A DNA stretch of 53,804 nucleotides from [Clostridium] methylpentosum DSM 5476 (lineage in GTDB: Bacteria; Bacillota; Clostridia; Oscillospirales; Ruminococcaceae): NCBI GenBank assembly GCA_000158655.1, contig EQ973338.1, positions 4,283 to 58,086 of the forward strand, read 5' to 3'. The notes beneath the pieces were generated by a model. That model was not told the origin of the DNA. It did not search any database and saw only the letters and a list, made by a program, of their open reading frames with translations. Shown here piece by piece: positions 1 to 7,519 of the stretch (position 1 is its first letter; each line of letters opens with the position of its first letter). A program made the translations under genes and the position numbers.

Positions 1-20
1 TGTTCTTTTGTCATCCTCAT
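1..20 (-). CDS. possible 5' end of a gene running off the left edge
   Basis: On the minus strand a GGAG-type ribosome site is followed by ATG codons at 20 and 14 in one frame, giving MRMTKEQ before the window ends. It lies downstream of the BMC operon terminator and reads the same way. Too short to identify; the start itself could be chance. Confidence 0.2.
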
Positions 21-37
21 CTCCATAGGCTTTTTTG

Positions 38-60
38 AACCACTGGCCTAGCCAGTGGTT
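38..60. other. 10-bp perfect inverted repeat hairpin
   Basis: AACCACTGGC (38-47) and GCCAGTGGTT (51-60) pair perfectly around a 3-nt loop. It lies just beyond the operon terminator at 71-104 and has no U-tract on the minus strand. It may back up termination or structure the leader of the next gene. Confidence 0.5.
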
Positions 61-70
61 TTCTGCATAC

Positions 71-104
71 AAAAAAGCGCCTGTCTTAGAGAGACAGGCG
101 CTTT
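71..104 (-). terminator. rho-independent terminator of the BMC operon
   Basis: An 11-bp perfect stem (76-86 with 92-102) around a 5-nt loop is followed on the minus strand by a run of six T. It lies directly after the last shell gene (pduT) and closes the long minus-strand operon. Confidence 0.9.
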
Positions 105-118
105 CTCATCACTGGCCG

Positions 119-664
119 TTATACATACTGCCAAAGATCTTCGTGGGGAGCTGCCAGAATCGAGCTGCCTGCGAACAGGCCCTGATCCTTTGCATACTGA
201 GAGCCGTGCTCAACAGCAGCAGTGACATCGGCAATATCACCTGTGACAATAATATAGCCTTTGCCGCCCATGCCGCGCGAGATGCTCATCTCAAGGATTT
301 CAACCGCCGCCGCTTTCACTGCGGTGTCAGCTGCCTTGATCGCACTTGTACCCGAGAAGGTTTCGACAACGCCGATCGCACCTTTCGCGGTATCCGCCAC
401 GCCGCCGAACAGCGCCTTGATGACGGATTCCTCGATGCGGCCGAGAACGACCGAGTCAATGACATAACTCGAATAGGTCTCGCGGGCTCTGTCAATGGCG
501 ATCTGCACATTGGAGAGCTGTCCGGTGACGATGATCTCGTACTTACCCGGGCAGGCGGTATGCGCTGAAATGAGTCTGATCTCAGCGGATTTGAGGATCT
601 GGTCGCACGCCTCGATACCCTTGGCAATGCTTTTAAGTTCAATAACTCCAACTGTTTGTAACAT
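119..664 (-). CDS. pduT: PduT-like tandem-BMC-domain shell protein (BMC-T)
   Basis: Trimeric microcompartment shell protein with two BMC domains (about residues 1-90 and 95-180), 181 residues, the usual PduT length. With the second of two adjacent ATGs as start (7 nt after GAGGTG) the CPGKY motif puts a cysteine at residue 38. That is the position of the [4Fe-4S] ligand known in Salmonella PduT, one per monomer of the trimer pore. The cluster is thought to pass electrons across the shell, working with PduS, whose gene lies 8-11 nt upstream in the same operon. This is the only BMC-T gene in the window. Cluster function is inferred from the motif. Confidence 0.88.
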   Translation of the reverse strand: MLQTVGVIELKSIAKGIEACDQILKSAEIRLISAHTACPGKYEIIVTGQLSNVQIAIDRARETYSSYVIDSVVLGRIEESVIKALFGGVADTAKGAIGVVETFSGTSAIKAADTAVKAAAVEILEMSISRGMGGKGYIIVTGDIADVTAAVEHGSQYAKDQGLFAGSSILAAPHEDLWQYV

Positions 665-675
665 CATTTTTCACC

Positions 676-2010
676 TCACACGCATTTGATCGTGACGACG
701 CCGTTGGCAATCCCATCAACGATACCGTTCACTGCACAGTGGATATTAGCAGAGATTCCGTCTGCCGCCTTGCCGATCACGTCGCCTGGCTTCACAGTGT
801 CCCCGAGATTGACAGCGGGGGCTGCCGGAGCGCCGACGTGCTGGCGCAGCGCATAGGAAGCATAGGTTGGCTTGAATGGCACATCGCCGCGGAATGTGGG
901 AATGGTCTGGTCGTATTTTGCCACACCAATTCTCTGCATAAACCGGGAGCTCGGAAGCATCCGGTTGTCCCGCTCGGGATCTGCCTCAAGGACAGCGTCG
1001 GGCGGCGCCTGATAACGCAGGCGATGCTTGCCGAGTTCTGCCTTGACCGCAGTGTACACCTTGCGGGGGCTGATGCCCTGACAACAGGCGGTCAGTTCAC
1101 AGACGCCGCAAGCGCTGCAGGTGCTTGCCGCGAGATAATCCTCCGGATTATCCGTCAGGCGGGAGGACACGCTGCGCACGATCTTGTGCGGTTGCAGCGG
1201 ATAGCCGATGAGCGCCCTGGGACACATCTCACTGCACATGGTGCAGGAGCAGCAGTTGGACGCCGCGTGGGTGAGGGTGAATTTCATGCTGCCCAGCATA
1301 CTCGCCGTACAGGGGATGTTGTCAGGCAGAATGAGAAGTGATTTTGTGGTTTTGGTGATCACCGCAGTTGCGGGATCAACCGGTTTGCCCATGGCCGGGC
1401 CGCCGTCCACCACAATGTGGCCTTCAGGGACGGTCACGCCGAGGGTTTTGAAGACCTCTGCGATCGGGGTGCCGATCGGCACCTTGAACGTCACCTTGTT
1501 GTCCACTTCGCCGTTGATGGTCACCCATTTGTCAGTCACCGGGATGCCTTCCATGGCATTGGCAACGTTGTAAAGGGTTTCCACGTTGTTGACGATCGCA
1601 CCGACGGTTCCGGGAAGCTGTCCGGGTGGGACAATTCTCCCAAGTACCTGGTAGATCATGATGATCTCGTCGCCCATCGGATAGACGTCAGGCATCACAG
1701 AAACCGAGATGTTGCTCGTCAGCTTCTGTCCGTGCGTCCAGGAAAGGCGCTCAGCGGTGTGGTGTTTGACTGCCATGTAGCCGTTGGGGATGCCGCAGGC
1801 CTCCATCATGGCGGTGGCGCCTTTGAGCACCTTACTGAGCTCATTTTTGAGCAGGTAGTAATCTGTATAAATCAGGGGTTCGCATTCTGCTGCGTTGATG
1901 ACGAGCGAATCAATGCCGTCGCGCAGCTTAAATGCGGTGGGGAAGCCAGCTCCTCCGGCTCCGACAACGCCAGCGGATGCTATTAAACTTTTCAGTTCTT
2001 CCATTTTCAA
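676..2010 (-). CDS. pduS: PduS-like RnfC-family flavoprotein / cobalamin reductase
   Basis: 444 residues. Residues 17-25 (GAGGAGFPT) form the RnfC/NuoF-type flavin/NADH-binding loop. Two cysteine sets, C253/C256/C259/C263 and C298/C301/C304/C309, would bind two [4Fe-4S] clusters. A C-terminal single-hybrid (biotinyl-like) domain follows at about 395-444. Known PduS reduces cob(III)alamin to feed PduO and contacts PduT; an NAD+-regenerating role across the shell has been proposed. The likely start is TTG at 2010, 10 nt after GGAGG; an ATG two codons later has poorer spacing. Its place between pduN and pduT fits a redox module of the compartment. Confidence 0.9.
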   Translation of the reverse strand: MKMEELKSLIASAGVVGAGGAGFPTAFKLRDGIDSLVINAAECEPLIYTDYYLLKNELSKVLKGATAMMEACGIPNGYMAVKHHTAERLSWTHGQKLTSNISVSVMPDVYPMGDEIIMIYQVLGRIVPPGQLPGTVGAIVNNVETLYNVANAMEGIPVTDKWVTINGEVDNKVTFKVPIGTPIAEVFKTLGVTVPEGHIVVDGGPAMGKPVDPATAVITKTTKSLLILPDNIPCTASMLGSMKFTLTHAASNCCSCTMCSEMCPRALIGYPLQPHKIVRSVSSRLTDNPEDYLAASTCSACGVCELTACCQGISPRKVYTAVKAELGKHRLRYQAPPDAVLEADPERDNRMLPSSRFMQRIGVAKYDQTIPTFRGDVPFKPTYASYALRQHVGAPAAPAVNLGDTVKPGDVIGKAADGISANIHCAVNGIVDGIANGVVTIKCV

Positions 2011-2073
2011 AACAAGTTTCCCTCCGCTCCAAAAAGTTTCGTGTCTATGTAGCAGACAGCTGCGGAAACCATC

Positions 2074-2325
2074 TTATTCGTCGATGATTCCCACAACCAC
2101 TGCATCAACCGCAGTCTTTGGGTTGTTGAGCGCAAGGCGCGCTCCGCTGCCTGTCGTTACCAGAACTCTGTCCCCAATGCCGGCGCCGATGTTGTCGATT
2201 GCAATGAGCATCTCGTCGGTCTCCACGCCATTATTGATGATTTTGATCTCGAGAATTTTTGATCCGACCAGGCTTTCATGCTTTCTGGTGGATACAATAT
2301 TTCCCACAACTTTTCCCATGTACAT
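2074..2325 (-). CDS. pduN: EutN/CcmL/PduN pentameric vertex protein (BMC-P)
   Basis: An 83-residue one-domain protein of the EutN/CcmL family (PF03319), which forms pentamers that cap the twelve vertices of the polyhedral shell. The start is set at the ATG that gives MYMGKVVGNIV, the usual family N-terminus, with GGAG nine nucleotides upstream; an ATG five codons earlier overlaps that ribosome site. It is the only vertex gene in the window. Expression may be reduced relative to the other shell genes by the terminator-like hairpin just upstream, which would suit the small copy number needed. Confidence 0.93.
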   Translation of the reverse strand: MYMGKVVGNIVSTRKHESLVGSKILEIKIINNGVETDEMLIAIDNIGAGIGDRVLVTTGSGARLALNNPKTAVDAVVVGIIDE

Positions 2326-2343
2326 GGTACAATTCTCCATTTC

Positions 2344-2384
2344 AAAAAATTGAAGCCGCCTGGCCCGAATCGGGTTCAGGCGGT
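2344..2384 (-). terminator. internal terminator-like hairpin between pduL and pduN
   Basis: CCGCCTG (2356-2362) pairs with CAGGCGG (2377-2383), extended by CCCGA/TCGGG inside. On the minus strand it is followed by TTCAATTTTTT. It sits inside the operon, so it is better read as an attenuator or partial terminator than as the operon end. Confidence 0.6.
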
Positions 2385-2396
2385 CTCAACAGAAAT

Positions 2397-3065
2397 CTAT
2401 TTCTTGGTAACAACGGTGACGGTGTCGCCGTTTTTCAGTCCGGCAGCATTCGCGTCGTCTGTGTCAACATGCATTTCGAGAGAGAACGCCTTGTTTACAC
2501 GGACCTGAACGTCGTAGAATTTGGTTCTTCTTTCGCCGCCCACTTCCACGTCTACATATTCGCCGTCCGCAACGCCGTAGGCAGCGCCGTCAGCTGGACT
2601 CATGTGGATGTGGCGGTTGGCGATGATGCAGCCCTCGCTCAGGCTGATAACCCCTTTGGGGCCGACAACCATAATCGGAGCGGAACCCACCAGAGAACCG
2701 GATTCACGTACAGGCGGTTTTACCTTGAGCAAAAAGCTGTCGGTACGCGAAATCTCAATCTGGGTTTGTTTTCTCAGGGGACCGAGTACCCGAACCTTTT
2801 CAATCGGCTTGAGGGAGGGTCCGATAATCGTGACACACTCCTTGCAGGCATATTGGCCGGGCTGGGACAGGTCTTTGAGTTGATTCAGCTCATAGCCCTC
2901 GCCGAACAGTGTGTTGAGGTCTTCCCGGGAAAGGTGGATGTGGCGGTTGGAGATACCCACCGGAACCGGCTTGATACCGCCCGACGGCTGTGCAACAGCC
3001 AGTCCGCTCTCCGCAATGACCTGTTTGACAATTTCGGCAACGACAGCTGGATTCACATTCATCAT
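2397..3065 (-). CDS. pduL: phosphate propanoyltransferase PduL with N-terminal encapsulation helix
   Basis: Converts propionyl-CoA and phosphate to propionyl-phosphate inside the compartment, releasing CoA for PduP. About 222 residues. Residues 6-20 (PAVVAEIVKQVIAES) form an amphipathic encapsulation helix. Two tandem PduL domains each carry the zinc-binding RHIH motif (H42/H44 and a second RHIHMS copy). The start chosen is the ATG 8 nt after AAGGA; an ATG three codons upstream is too close to that site. The product is the substrate of the acetate/propionate kinase encoded earlier in this operon. Confidence 0.94.
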   Translation of the reverse strand: MMNVNPAVVAEIVKQVIAESGLAVAQPSGGIKPVPVGISNRHIHLSREDLNTLFGEGYELNQLKDLSQPGQYACKECVTIIGPSLKPIEKVRVLGPLRKQTQIEISRTDSFLLKVKPPVRESGSLVGSAPIMVVGPKGVISLSEGCIIANRHIHMSPADGAAYGVADGEYVDVEVGGERRTKFYDVQVRVNKAFSLEMHVDTDDANAAGLKNGDTVTVVTKK

Positions 3066-3124
3066 AAACGCCATCCTTATCGTAATTAATGTGCGGGCCG
3101 CAGTAACCTACAGCCCAAAATACG

Positions 3125-3150
3125 GATTCGGGCGGGAAACTCCCGCCCAA
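3125..3150. other. intercistronic hairpin between shell gene and pduL
   Basis: GGGCGGGA and TCCCGCCC pair around AAC in a GC-rich, 135-bp spacer. No U-tract follows on the minus strand, so it looks like an RNA stability or processing structure rather than a terminator. Confidence 0.5.
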
Positions 3151-3209
3151 CACTCCGCACCGGGCGCACTGCGGGACTGTGCCCGCCGAACGCGCCGAGT
3201 TAATTCAAA

Positions 3210-3770
3210 CTACGCAAGAACCGGCAGAAGTTTCTCAACATCGTTGTGGGGTCTGGGGATGACGTGGGTAGCGATCACTTCGCCGAGACGAGAAGCTGCT
3301 GCGCCGCCTGCCTCAACTGCGGATTTAACTGCTCCAACATCGCCGCGAACCATGATGCTCACGAGTCCGGAACCGATTTTCTCGGAACCAACCAGAACAA
3401 CGTTTGCTGCTTTGCACATTGCGTCTGCTGCTTCAATAGCTGCTACGAGACCTCTTGTTTCGATCATACCTAATGCTTCCATCTTGAAATCCTCCCTAAT
3501 GGTCTTTTTATTCACTGAACTCTCGTTCGGTTTGTTTTCGACTGGTTTTTCTTGTGCGACAACCTTAGTTGTCGTTGTTTTTTTAGAAGCCGCTTTGGCT
3601 GCGGGGCGTTTGCGGGCTGCCGTTTTGGGGGCCGCCTTTTTTTCCGCCTTGGGAGCCGCTGCGGGTTTAGCCGCTTTGGGCGCTTCTTTTACAGCCGCCT
3701 CTTCCTTTGCAGGAATTTCAGCAGGCTGCTCCATAGAGGTCTGCTCTGGGAGCTTTTTCTCTTCATCCAT
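3210..3770 (-). CDS. BMC-H shell protein with long Lys/Ala-rich N-terminal extension
   Basis: 186 residues in two parts. Residues 1-96 are low-complexity, with about 20 Lys and 20 Ala plus Pro and Thr (for example [11 protein letters not shown]), resembling histone-H1-like tails. Residues 97-186 are a normal PduA/PduJ-type BMC-H domain ([11 protein letters not shown] onward) that forms hexameric shell facets. The outer ATG at 3770 has AAGGAGG 7 nt upstream, overlapping the stop of the previous gene. A second ATG at 3482 has GGGAGG at 8 nt. Both starts look usable, so a long and a short form may be made, as known for PduB/PduB'. The tail might contact cargo or nucleic acid; its role is unknown. 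Confidence 0.85.
   Translation of the reverse strand: MDEEKKLPEQTSMEQPAEIPAKEEAAVKEAPKAAKPAAAPKAEKKAAPKTAARKRPAAKAASKKTTTTKVVAQEKPVENKPNESSVNKKTIREDFKMEALGMIETRGLVAAIEAADAMCKAANVVLVGSEKIGSGLVSIMVRGDVGAVKSAVEAGGAAASRLGEVIATHVIPRPHNDVEKLLPVLA
3480..3496 (-). promoter_or_regulatory. internal ribosome site and ATG for the short BMC-H form
   Basis: GGGAGG (3496-3491 on the minus strand) stands 8 nt before ATG at 3482, inside the extended BMC-H reading frame. The ATG begins exactly at the conserved BMC-H N-terminus ([11 protein letters not shown]), so translation from here would give a standard 90-residue shell subunit. Confidence 0.7.
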
Positions 3771-4057
3771 TACATGACCTCCTTGTCAGTATACAGGAAC
3801 GGCTGGACCTGCTCGTGCAGTCGTGGAATGACCTCGCACAGCTTGACCTTGCCGACTTGCGCTGCCGCCTCTCTGCCCGCTTCCGCCGCCGCAGTGACTG
3901 CGGAGACCTCACCGTCGACGACGACTGTGACCAGTCGTCCGCCCAGGCGTTTTTCCACATGGATCAACCGGACATCAGCAGCCTTGAGCATTGCATCGAG
4001 TCCTGCAACTGCTGCAACCATCGCCTGTACTTCTAAAAACGCAACTGCTTTATCCAA
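3770..4057 (-). CDS. BMC-H shell protein
   Basis: A single BMC domain of about 95 residues with the family's Leu/Val-rich beta strands and the [16 protein letters not shown] segment. It is clearly diverged from the two PduA/PduJ-like neighbours: it lacks MIETRG and has [17 protein letters not shown]. The likely start is TTG at 4057, 7 nt after GAGGTG; a TTG two codons upstream is too close. Its stop codon overlaps the ribosome site of the next gene, so the two are probably translationally coupled. It probably forms a minor hexamer with a different pore. Confidence 0.88.
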   Translation of the reverse strand: MDKAVAFLEVQAMVAAVAGLDAMLKAADVRLIHVEKRLGGRLVTVVVDGEVSAVTAAAEAGREAAAQVGKVKLCEVIPRLHEQVQPFLYTDKEVM

Positions 4058-4076
4058 TTGCAATCACCTCAGTAAC

Positions 4077-4352
4077 TTATTTGAGTACGGGCAGAAGTTT
4101 TTCAACATCGTTGTGGGGTCTGGGGATGACGTGGGTAGCGATCACTTCGCCGAGACGGGAAGCTGCTGCGCCGCCTGCCTCAACTGCTGCTTTAACTGCT
4201 CCAACGTCGCCGCGGACCATGACGGACACGAGGCCGGAACCGATTTTCTCAGAGCCGATGAGCTCGACGTCTGCTGCTTTGACCATTGCATCAGATGCTT
4301 CGATTGCTGCCACGAGACCTCTTGTTTCGATCATACCTAAAGCTTGAACCAT
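4077..4352 (-). CDS. pduA: PduA/PduJ-like BMC-H major shell protein
   Basis: A 91-residue one-domain hexameric shell protein ([20 protein letters not shown] onward), of canonical length and with the [18 protein letters not shown] core including the pore-lining GSG. The start is the ATG ten nucleotides after AAAGGA; a TTG three codons earlier is badly spaced. Its domain is nearly identical, also in DNA, to the C-terminal domain of the extended shell protein two genes downstream, which points to recent duplication or gene conversion. It could equally be called pduJ. Confidence 0.92.
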   Translation of the reverse strand: MVQALGMIETRGLVAAIEASDAMVKAADVELIGSEKIGSGLVSVMVRGDVGAVKAAVEAGGAAASRLGEVIATHVIPRPHNDVEKLLPVLK

Positions 4353-4407
4353 AATATTCAAATCCTTTCATACTTCAAAAAACTATATGATAACAGGCGC
4401 AGGCCCA

Positions 4408-4749
4408 TTATTTCTGTTTGCGGGGTTTTCTCAGCTTGTCGCGGCCGACAGCGTTGAGGAGAGCTAACTTGTGGGTATCCTCTGCTTCGCGGGCGATGAT
4501 GTAGGATGTGTTGTACAAATCGTGCTCTTCGGCGTATCTTCGGCCCGCTTCCATGCCCATCTCGACATCGGAAACATCCCCTGTAAATTTAATGGTCATC
4601 AGCAGGGGAACCTCGGCCGCATCGCCGGCTGCCGGTTTGTTTTTGTCAATCGCAATGATCTGGACGTTGCCTGCCTTTGCGATCGCATCCGCACACACAA
4701 TGGAGGTGGTGAAGCCGAATACCTCTAACATTCCTAGTGCCATAAGCAT
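4408..4749 (-). CDS. divergent BMC-H shell protein with basic C-terminal tail
   Basis: 113 residues. It begins like a BMC-H protein (MALGMLEVFGFTTSIVCADA) but has an insertion after IAIDKNKPA (AGDAAEVPLL), and after the beta-alpha core it ends in a short basic tail (RDKLRKPRKQK). Two in-frame ATGs (4749 and 4743) are possible; the second fits family N-termini and is 8 nt after AAGGA. It is the first shell gene in the operon. The pore region differs from PduA, so selectivity may differ. The tail could reach the lumen or the cytosol; this is not known. Confidence 0.82.
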   Translation of the reverse strand: MLMALGMLEVFGFTTSIVCADAIAKAGNVQIIAIDKNKPAAGDAAEVPLLMTIKFTGDVSDVEMGMEAGRRYAEEHDLYNTSYIIAREAEDTHKLALLNAVGRDKLRKPRKQK

Positions 4750-4808
4750 TGTCCTTCCTAGTCCGGAATCAAGGGCATACCCTTGTGTAGATTATATCAC
4801 ATTTGAAG

Positions 4809-6044
4809 CTATTCGGCAACATAGCAAATTTTGATACCTTTTTGGGCAACATTTGTCTCCATTGCTTCGTTGAGCTTGTCAAGCGGATAGGAATGAGTCA
4901 CCAGGTCTTTGATCGGCACGCCGAGTTTTCTCGCCTGTTTGAGGAACGCGATGGTGGTCGGGTAATCCTCTGCGCTGTAGTCCCAAGAACCGACCATGTT
5001 GATCTCTTTCTGGCACATAGCGAAGTGCGGGTTGACCTCGTAGCTGCCGTTGTTGACAAAGAAGCCCATCTCGCAGAATCCGCCGCCGCGGCGAATATAC
5101 TCGTAAGCGTCAGCCGCTGCGCGCGGTGCGCCGGTGCACTGGTAGATGAAGTCTGCGCCGAGTCCGGTGAGGGAGCTCTCTTTGACCATTTTCACTCTGG
5201 TCTCAAGGTCTTTGACCTCAGAGAAGTTGATGGTCATGTTCGCGCCGAGTTTCTTGGCCATATCGAGGCGCTGCTGAGTGCCGTCGATGGCGATGACGTT
5301 GTTGATGCCGGCCACGGTGAGGACCGAGAGCATCATGAGGCCAACCGGTCCGCAGCCCTGAAGGACAACGGTGGAGCCGAAGTTGAGCAGGCCTGTTGCC
5401 TTGCCTCTTTCGAGGGCATGCACGCAGACTGCTGCGAGCTCGAGGAGCATTCTCTCTTTGAGGTCAAGGTCGTTGACAACAAAGTAAGTCGGGTTTTTCT
5501 CGCCCTTGATGAGCAGGTGGGTGGAGAACCAGCCGGAGAGGTGGTGCTCTTCACTGTCCTGGATCAGGCCGAATACGCCCTGGCCGTCACAGAGGTTGGT
5601 CTGTGCCGGGTGCATGCGGCAGATGCCGCACTCGCCGCAGCTCATAACCGAGGTGACGATCTTGTCGCCGACCTTGATCGGTTTGCCAGCGGTATCGGAT
5701 TTAACGTTTTTGCCCATCGCAACGATGGTGCCGGTGCCTTCGTGGCCGAGGGTGACCGGGATGATGCCGAACGGGTCCATCTTCCACTCGTGCACGTCGG
5801 TTCCGCAGACGCCGCAGCCTTCGACCTGGACGAGGATGTCGTCATCGCCGACCGGGGGCATCGGGAACTCTTTTACCTGAATATTTTTCTCGCCGACGAG
5901 CATTGCAACCTTTGCAGTTGCCGGGATGCTCGGAGCAGCGCCGCAGGAACCGCTGCAGGAAGAGCAGCCGCCTGTTTTTGCGCCGCCCATCGAAGCGAGT
6001 ACTTCGCGAACGATTGCATCAATCTGATTGCTATTTACGTTCAT
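4809..6044 (-). CDS. zinc-dependent MDR alcohol dehydrogenase with encapsulation helix
   Basis: 411 residues. Residues 4-20 (NSNQIDAIVREVLASMG) form an encapsulation helix, followed by a Cys/Gly/Ser linker (C27, C30, C34). The medium-chain dehydrogenase has catalytic-zinc ligands C80 and H101-E102, structural-zinc cysteines C136, C139, C142 and C152, and the Rossmann loop GCGPVG. In this pathway it could reduce L-lactaldehyde to 1,2-propanediol, propanal to propanol, or both, recycling NADH inside the shell. Classical Pdu loci use the unrelated iron-type PduQ, which is absent here. GAGGTG lies 7 nt before the ATG. Substrate is inferred from context only. Confidence 0.88.
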   Translation of the reverse strand: MNVNSNQIDAIVREVLASMGGAKTGGCSSCSGSCGAAPSIPATAKVAMLVGEKNIQVKEFPMPPVGDDDILVQVEGCGVCGTDVHEWKMDPFGIIPVTLGHEGTGTIVAMGKNVKSDTAGKPIKVGDKIVTSVMSCGECGICRMHPAQTNLCDGQGVFGLIQDSEEHHLSGWFSTHLLIKGEKNPTYFVVNDLDLKERMLLELAAVCVHALERGKATGLLNFGSTVVLQGCGPVGLMMLSVLTVAGINNVIAIDGTQQRLDMAKKLGANMTINFSEVKDLETRVKMVKESSLTGLGADFIYQCTGAPRAAADAYEYIRRGGGFCEMGFFVNNGSYEVNPHFAMCQKEINMVGSWDYSAEDYPTTIAFLKQARKLGVPIKDLVTHSYPLDKLNEAMETNVAQKGIKICYVAE

Positions 6045-6070
6045 TCTATTACACCTCTGAATTCTATTTA

Positions 6071-7519
6071 TTAAACGATGTTGAAGCTGTCGGACATAAC
6101 ACAGCGGCGTTTCCGGGTGAAGCTTCTCGCCGAGGTGAGGCCTTCACCGGTCGGTCCTGCGATGGTGAAGGTCGTGTGGCCTTCACTGCCGAAGCCGATG
6201 CCTGCGTAGGAGGGGGCGTTCTTGACAAAGATCGTCGTCTCAACTGCGCGGGCGAATTTGGTGAGGTTGTCAATGTTCTTCGAGTGCATGTGTGCAGTGT
6301 GTCGGTTGCCGTGCTCTGCGCGAACCGCCATGCGAACCGCCTCGTCAATGTTGTTGACGCGCACGATCGGGAGGATCGGCATCATGAGCTCGGTCTGGAC
6401 AAACAGATGATTCTCGTCAGTCTCGCAGATCACGCAGCGGACGTCGTCGCCCACCTCGATGTCGAGCGCGGCGAGGAACTTCTTCGCGTCGCGGCCAACC
6501 CAGTCTCTGCTGACCGAGTAGGAGATTTTGCCGGTCTTTTCGTTTTTCTTTTCCACCAGCACAATCTTTGCGAGGCGGTCTGCCATCTCACCCGAGATGA
6601 AGTATGCGCCGTTTTGCTGCATGTAATACATCAGCTCGTCGGCGATGTTGCTGAACGCAAATACTTCTTTTTCTGCGATGCAGGGCAGGTTGTTGTCAAA
6701 GGTGCAGCCGTCGATGATGTCTTTAGCAGCCTTGCGGATGTCGGCGGTGTCGTCGACAATGACCGGCGGGTTGCCTGCGCCTGCGCCGATTGCCTTTTTG
6801 CCGGAGGAGAGCATTGCGCGGACAACGCCCGGGCCGCCGGTGCAAACGAGCATCTTGACGCGGGGATCTTTGACCATGTCGTCCGCACTCTGCATGGTGG
6901 GTTTAACGACCGAACAGCAAAGATTTGCCGGGCCGCCCGCCGCGAGGCTCGCGCGGTTGACGAGGTCAACTGCATAGTTGGAGGTGCAGATTGCAGACGG
7001 ATGCGGGTTAAACACCACTGCATTTGCACCTGCGATCATCCCCATCGAGTTGCACAGAACCGTCTCAGACGGGTTGGTGCTCGGAGAAATCGCGCCGATG
7101 ATGCCGAACGGTGCCATCTCGAGAAGAGTGAGGCCGCCGTCTCCGCTCATCGCTTCGGTCTGGATGTCTTCTGTGCCAGGTGTCTTGTCGGCGACCAGGT
7201 GGTGTTTGAGGGTTTTGTGCTCCACCTTGCCCATGCCGGTTTCCTCAACGCCCATTTTTGCCATGATCTCAGCTTCCGCACGGGTGAATTCGCGAATTTT
7301 CTCAATGATCTTTTCGCGCTGATCCACTGTCATCGAACGCAGAACCTTGTATGCGTCCGCAACCGCGTCGATTGCCTCGGTCATGGTGGCATAAATGCCG
7401 ATATACTTACGGCCGCTGTACTGGGTCGAATCGTAAGAAGCAGCCGGAGCCGCAGATCCGCCCAGTTGCGCCATGACATTTGCTACAATTTGGTCAATTT
7501 GATTCGGAGTTATTTCCAT
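6071..7519 (-). CDS. pduP: CoA-acylating propionaldehyde dehydrogenase PduP
   Basis: Oxidises propanal with CoA and NAD+ to propionyl-CoA. With the start at 7519 the protein has 482 residues and begins with an encapsulation helix (residues 3-21, ITPNQIDQIVANVMAQLGG). The catalytic cysteine is C280 in NNLPCIAEKE; KKAIGAGAGNPPVIVDD precedes it, as in PduP/EutE. The start is favoured because GGGGG lies 11 nt upstream and the EP then begins at residue 3. It overlaps the end of pduO by 26 nt, suggesting translational coupling. A longer in-frame start exists at 7558 but would bury the helix. Confidence 0.93.
   Translation of the reverse strand: MEITPNQIDQIVANVMAQLGGSAAPAASYDSTQYSGRKYIGIYATMTEAIDAVADAYKVLRSMTVDQREKIIEKIREFTRAEAEIMAKMGVEETGMGKVEHKTLKHHLVADKTPGTEDIQTEAMSGDGGLTLLEMAPFGIIGAISPSTNPSETVLCNSMGMIAGANAVVFNPHPSAICTSNYAVDLVNRASLAAGGPANLCCSVVKPTMQSADDMVKDPRVKMLVCTGGPGVVRAMLSSGKKAIGAGAGNPPVIVDDTADIRKAAKDIIDGCTFDNNLPCIAEKEVFAFSNIADELMYYMQQNGAYFISGEMADRLAKIVLVEKKNEKTGKISYSVSRDWVGRDAKKFLAALDIEVGDDVRCVICETDENHLFVQTELMMPILPIVRVNNIDEAVRMAVRAEHGNRHTAHMHSKNIDNLTKFARAVETTIFVKNAPSYAGIGFGSEGHTTFTIAGPTGEGLTSARSFTRKRRCVMSDSFNIV

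Noticed and set aside
2259-3089. Long plus-strand frame opposite pduL and pduN
   Set aside because: Antisense shadow of GC-biased coding DNA; both opposite genes are firmly identified.
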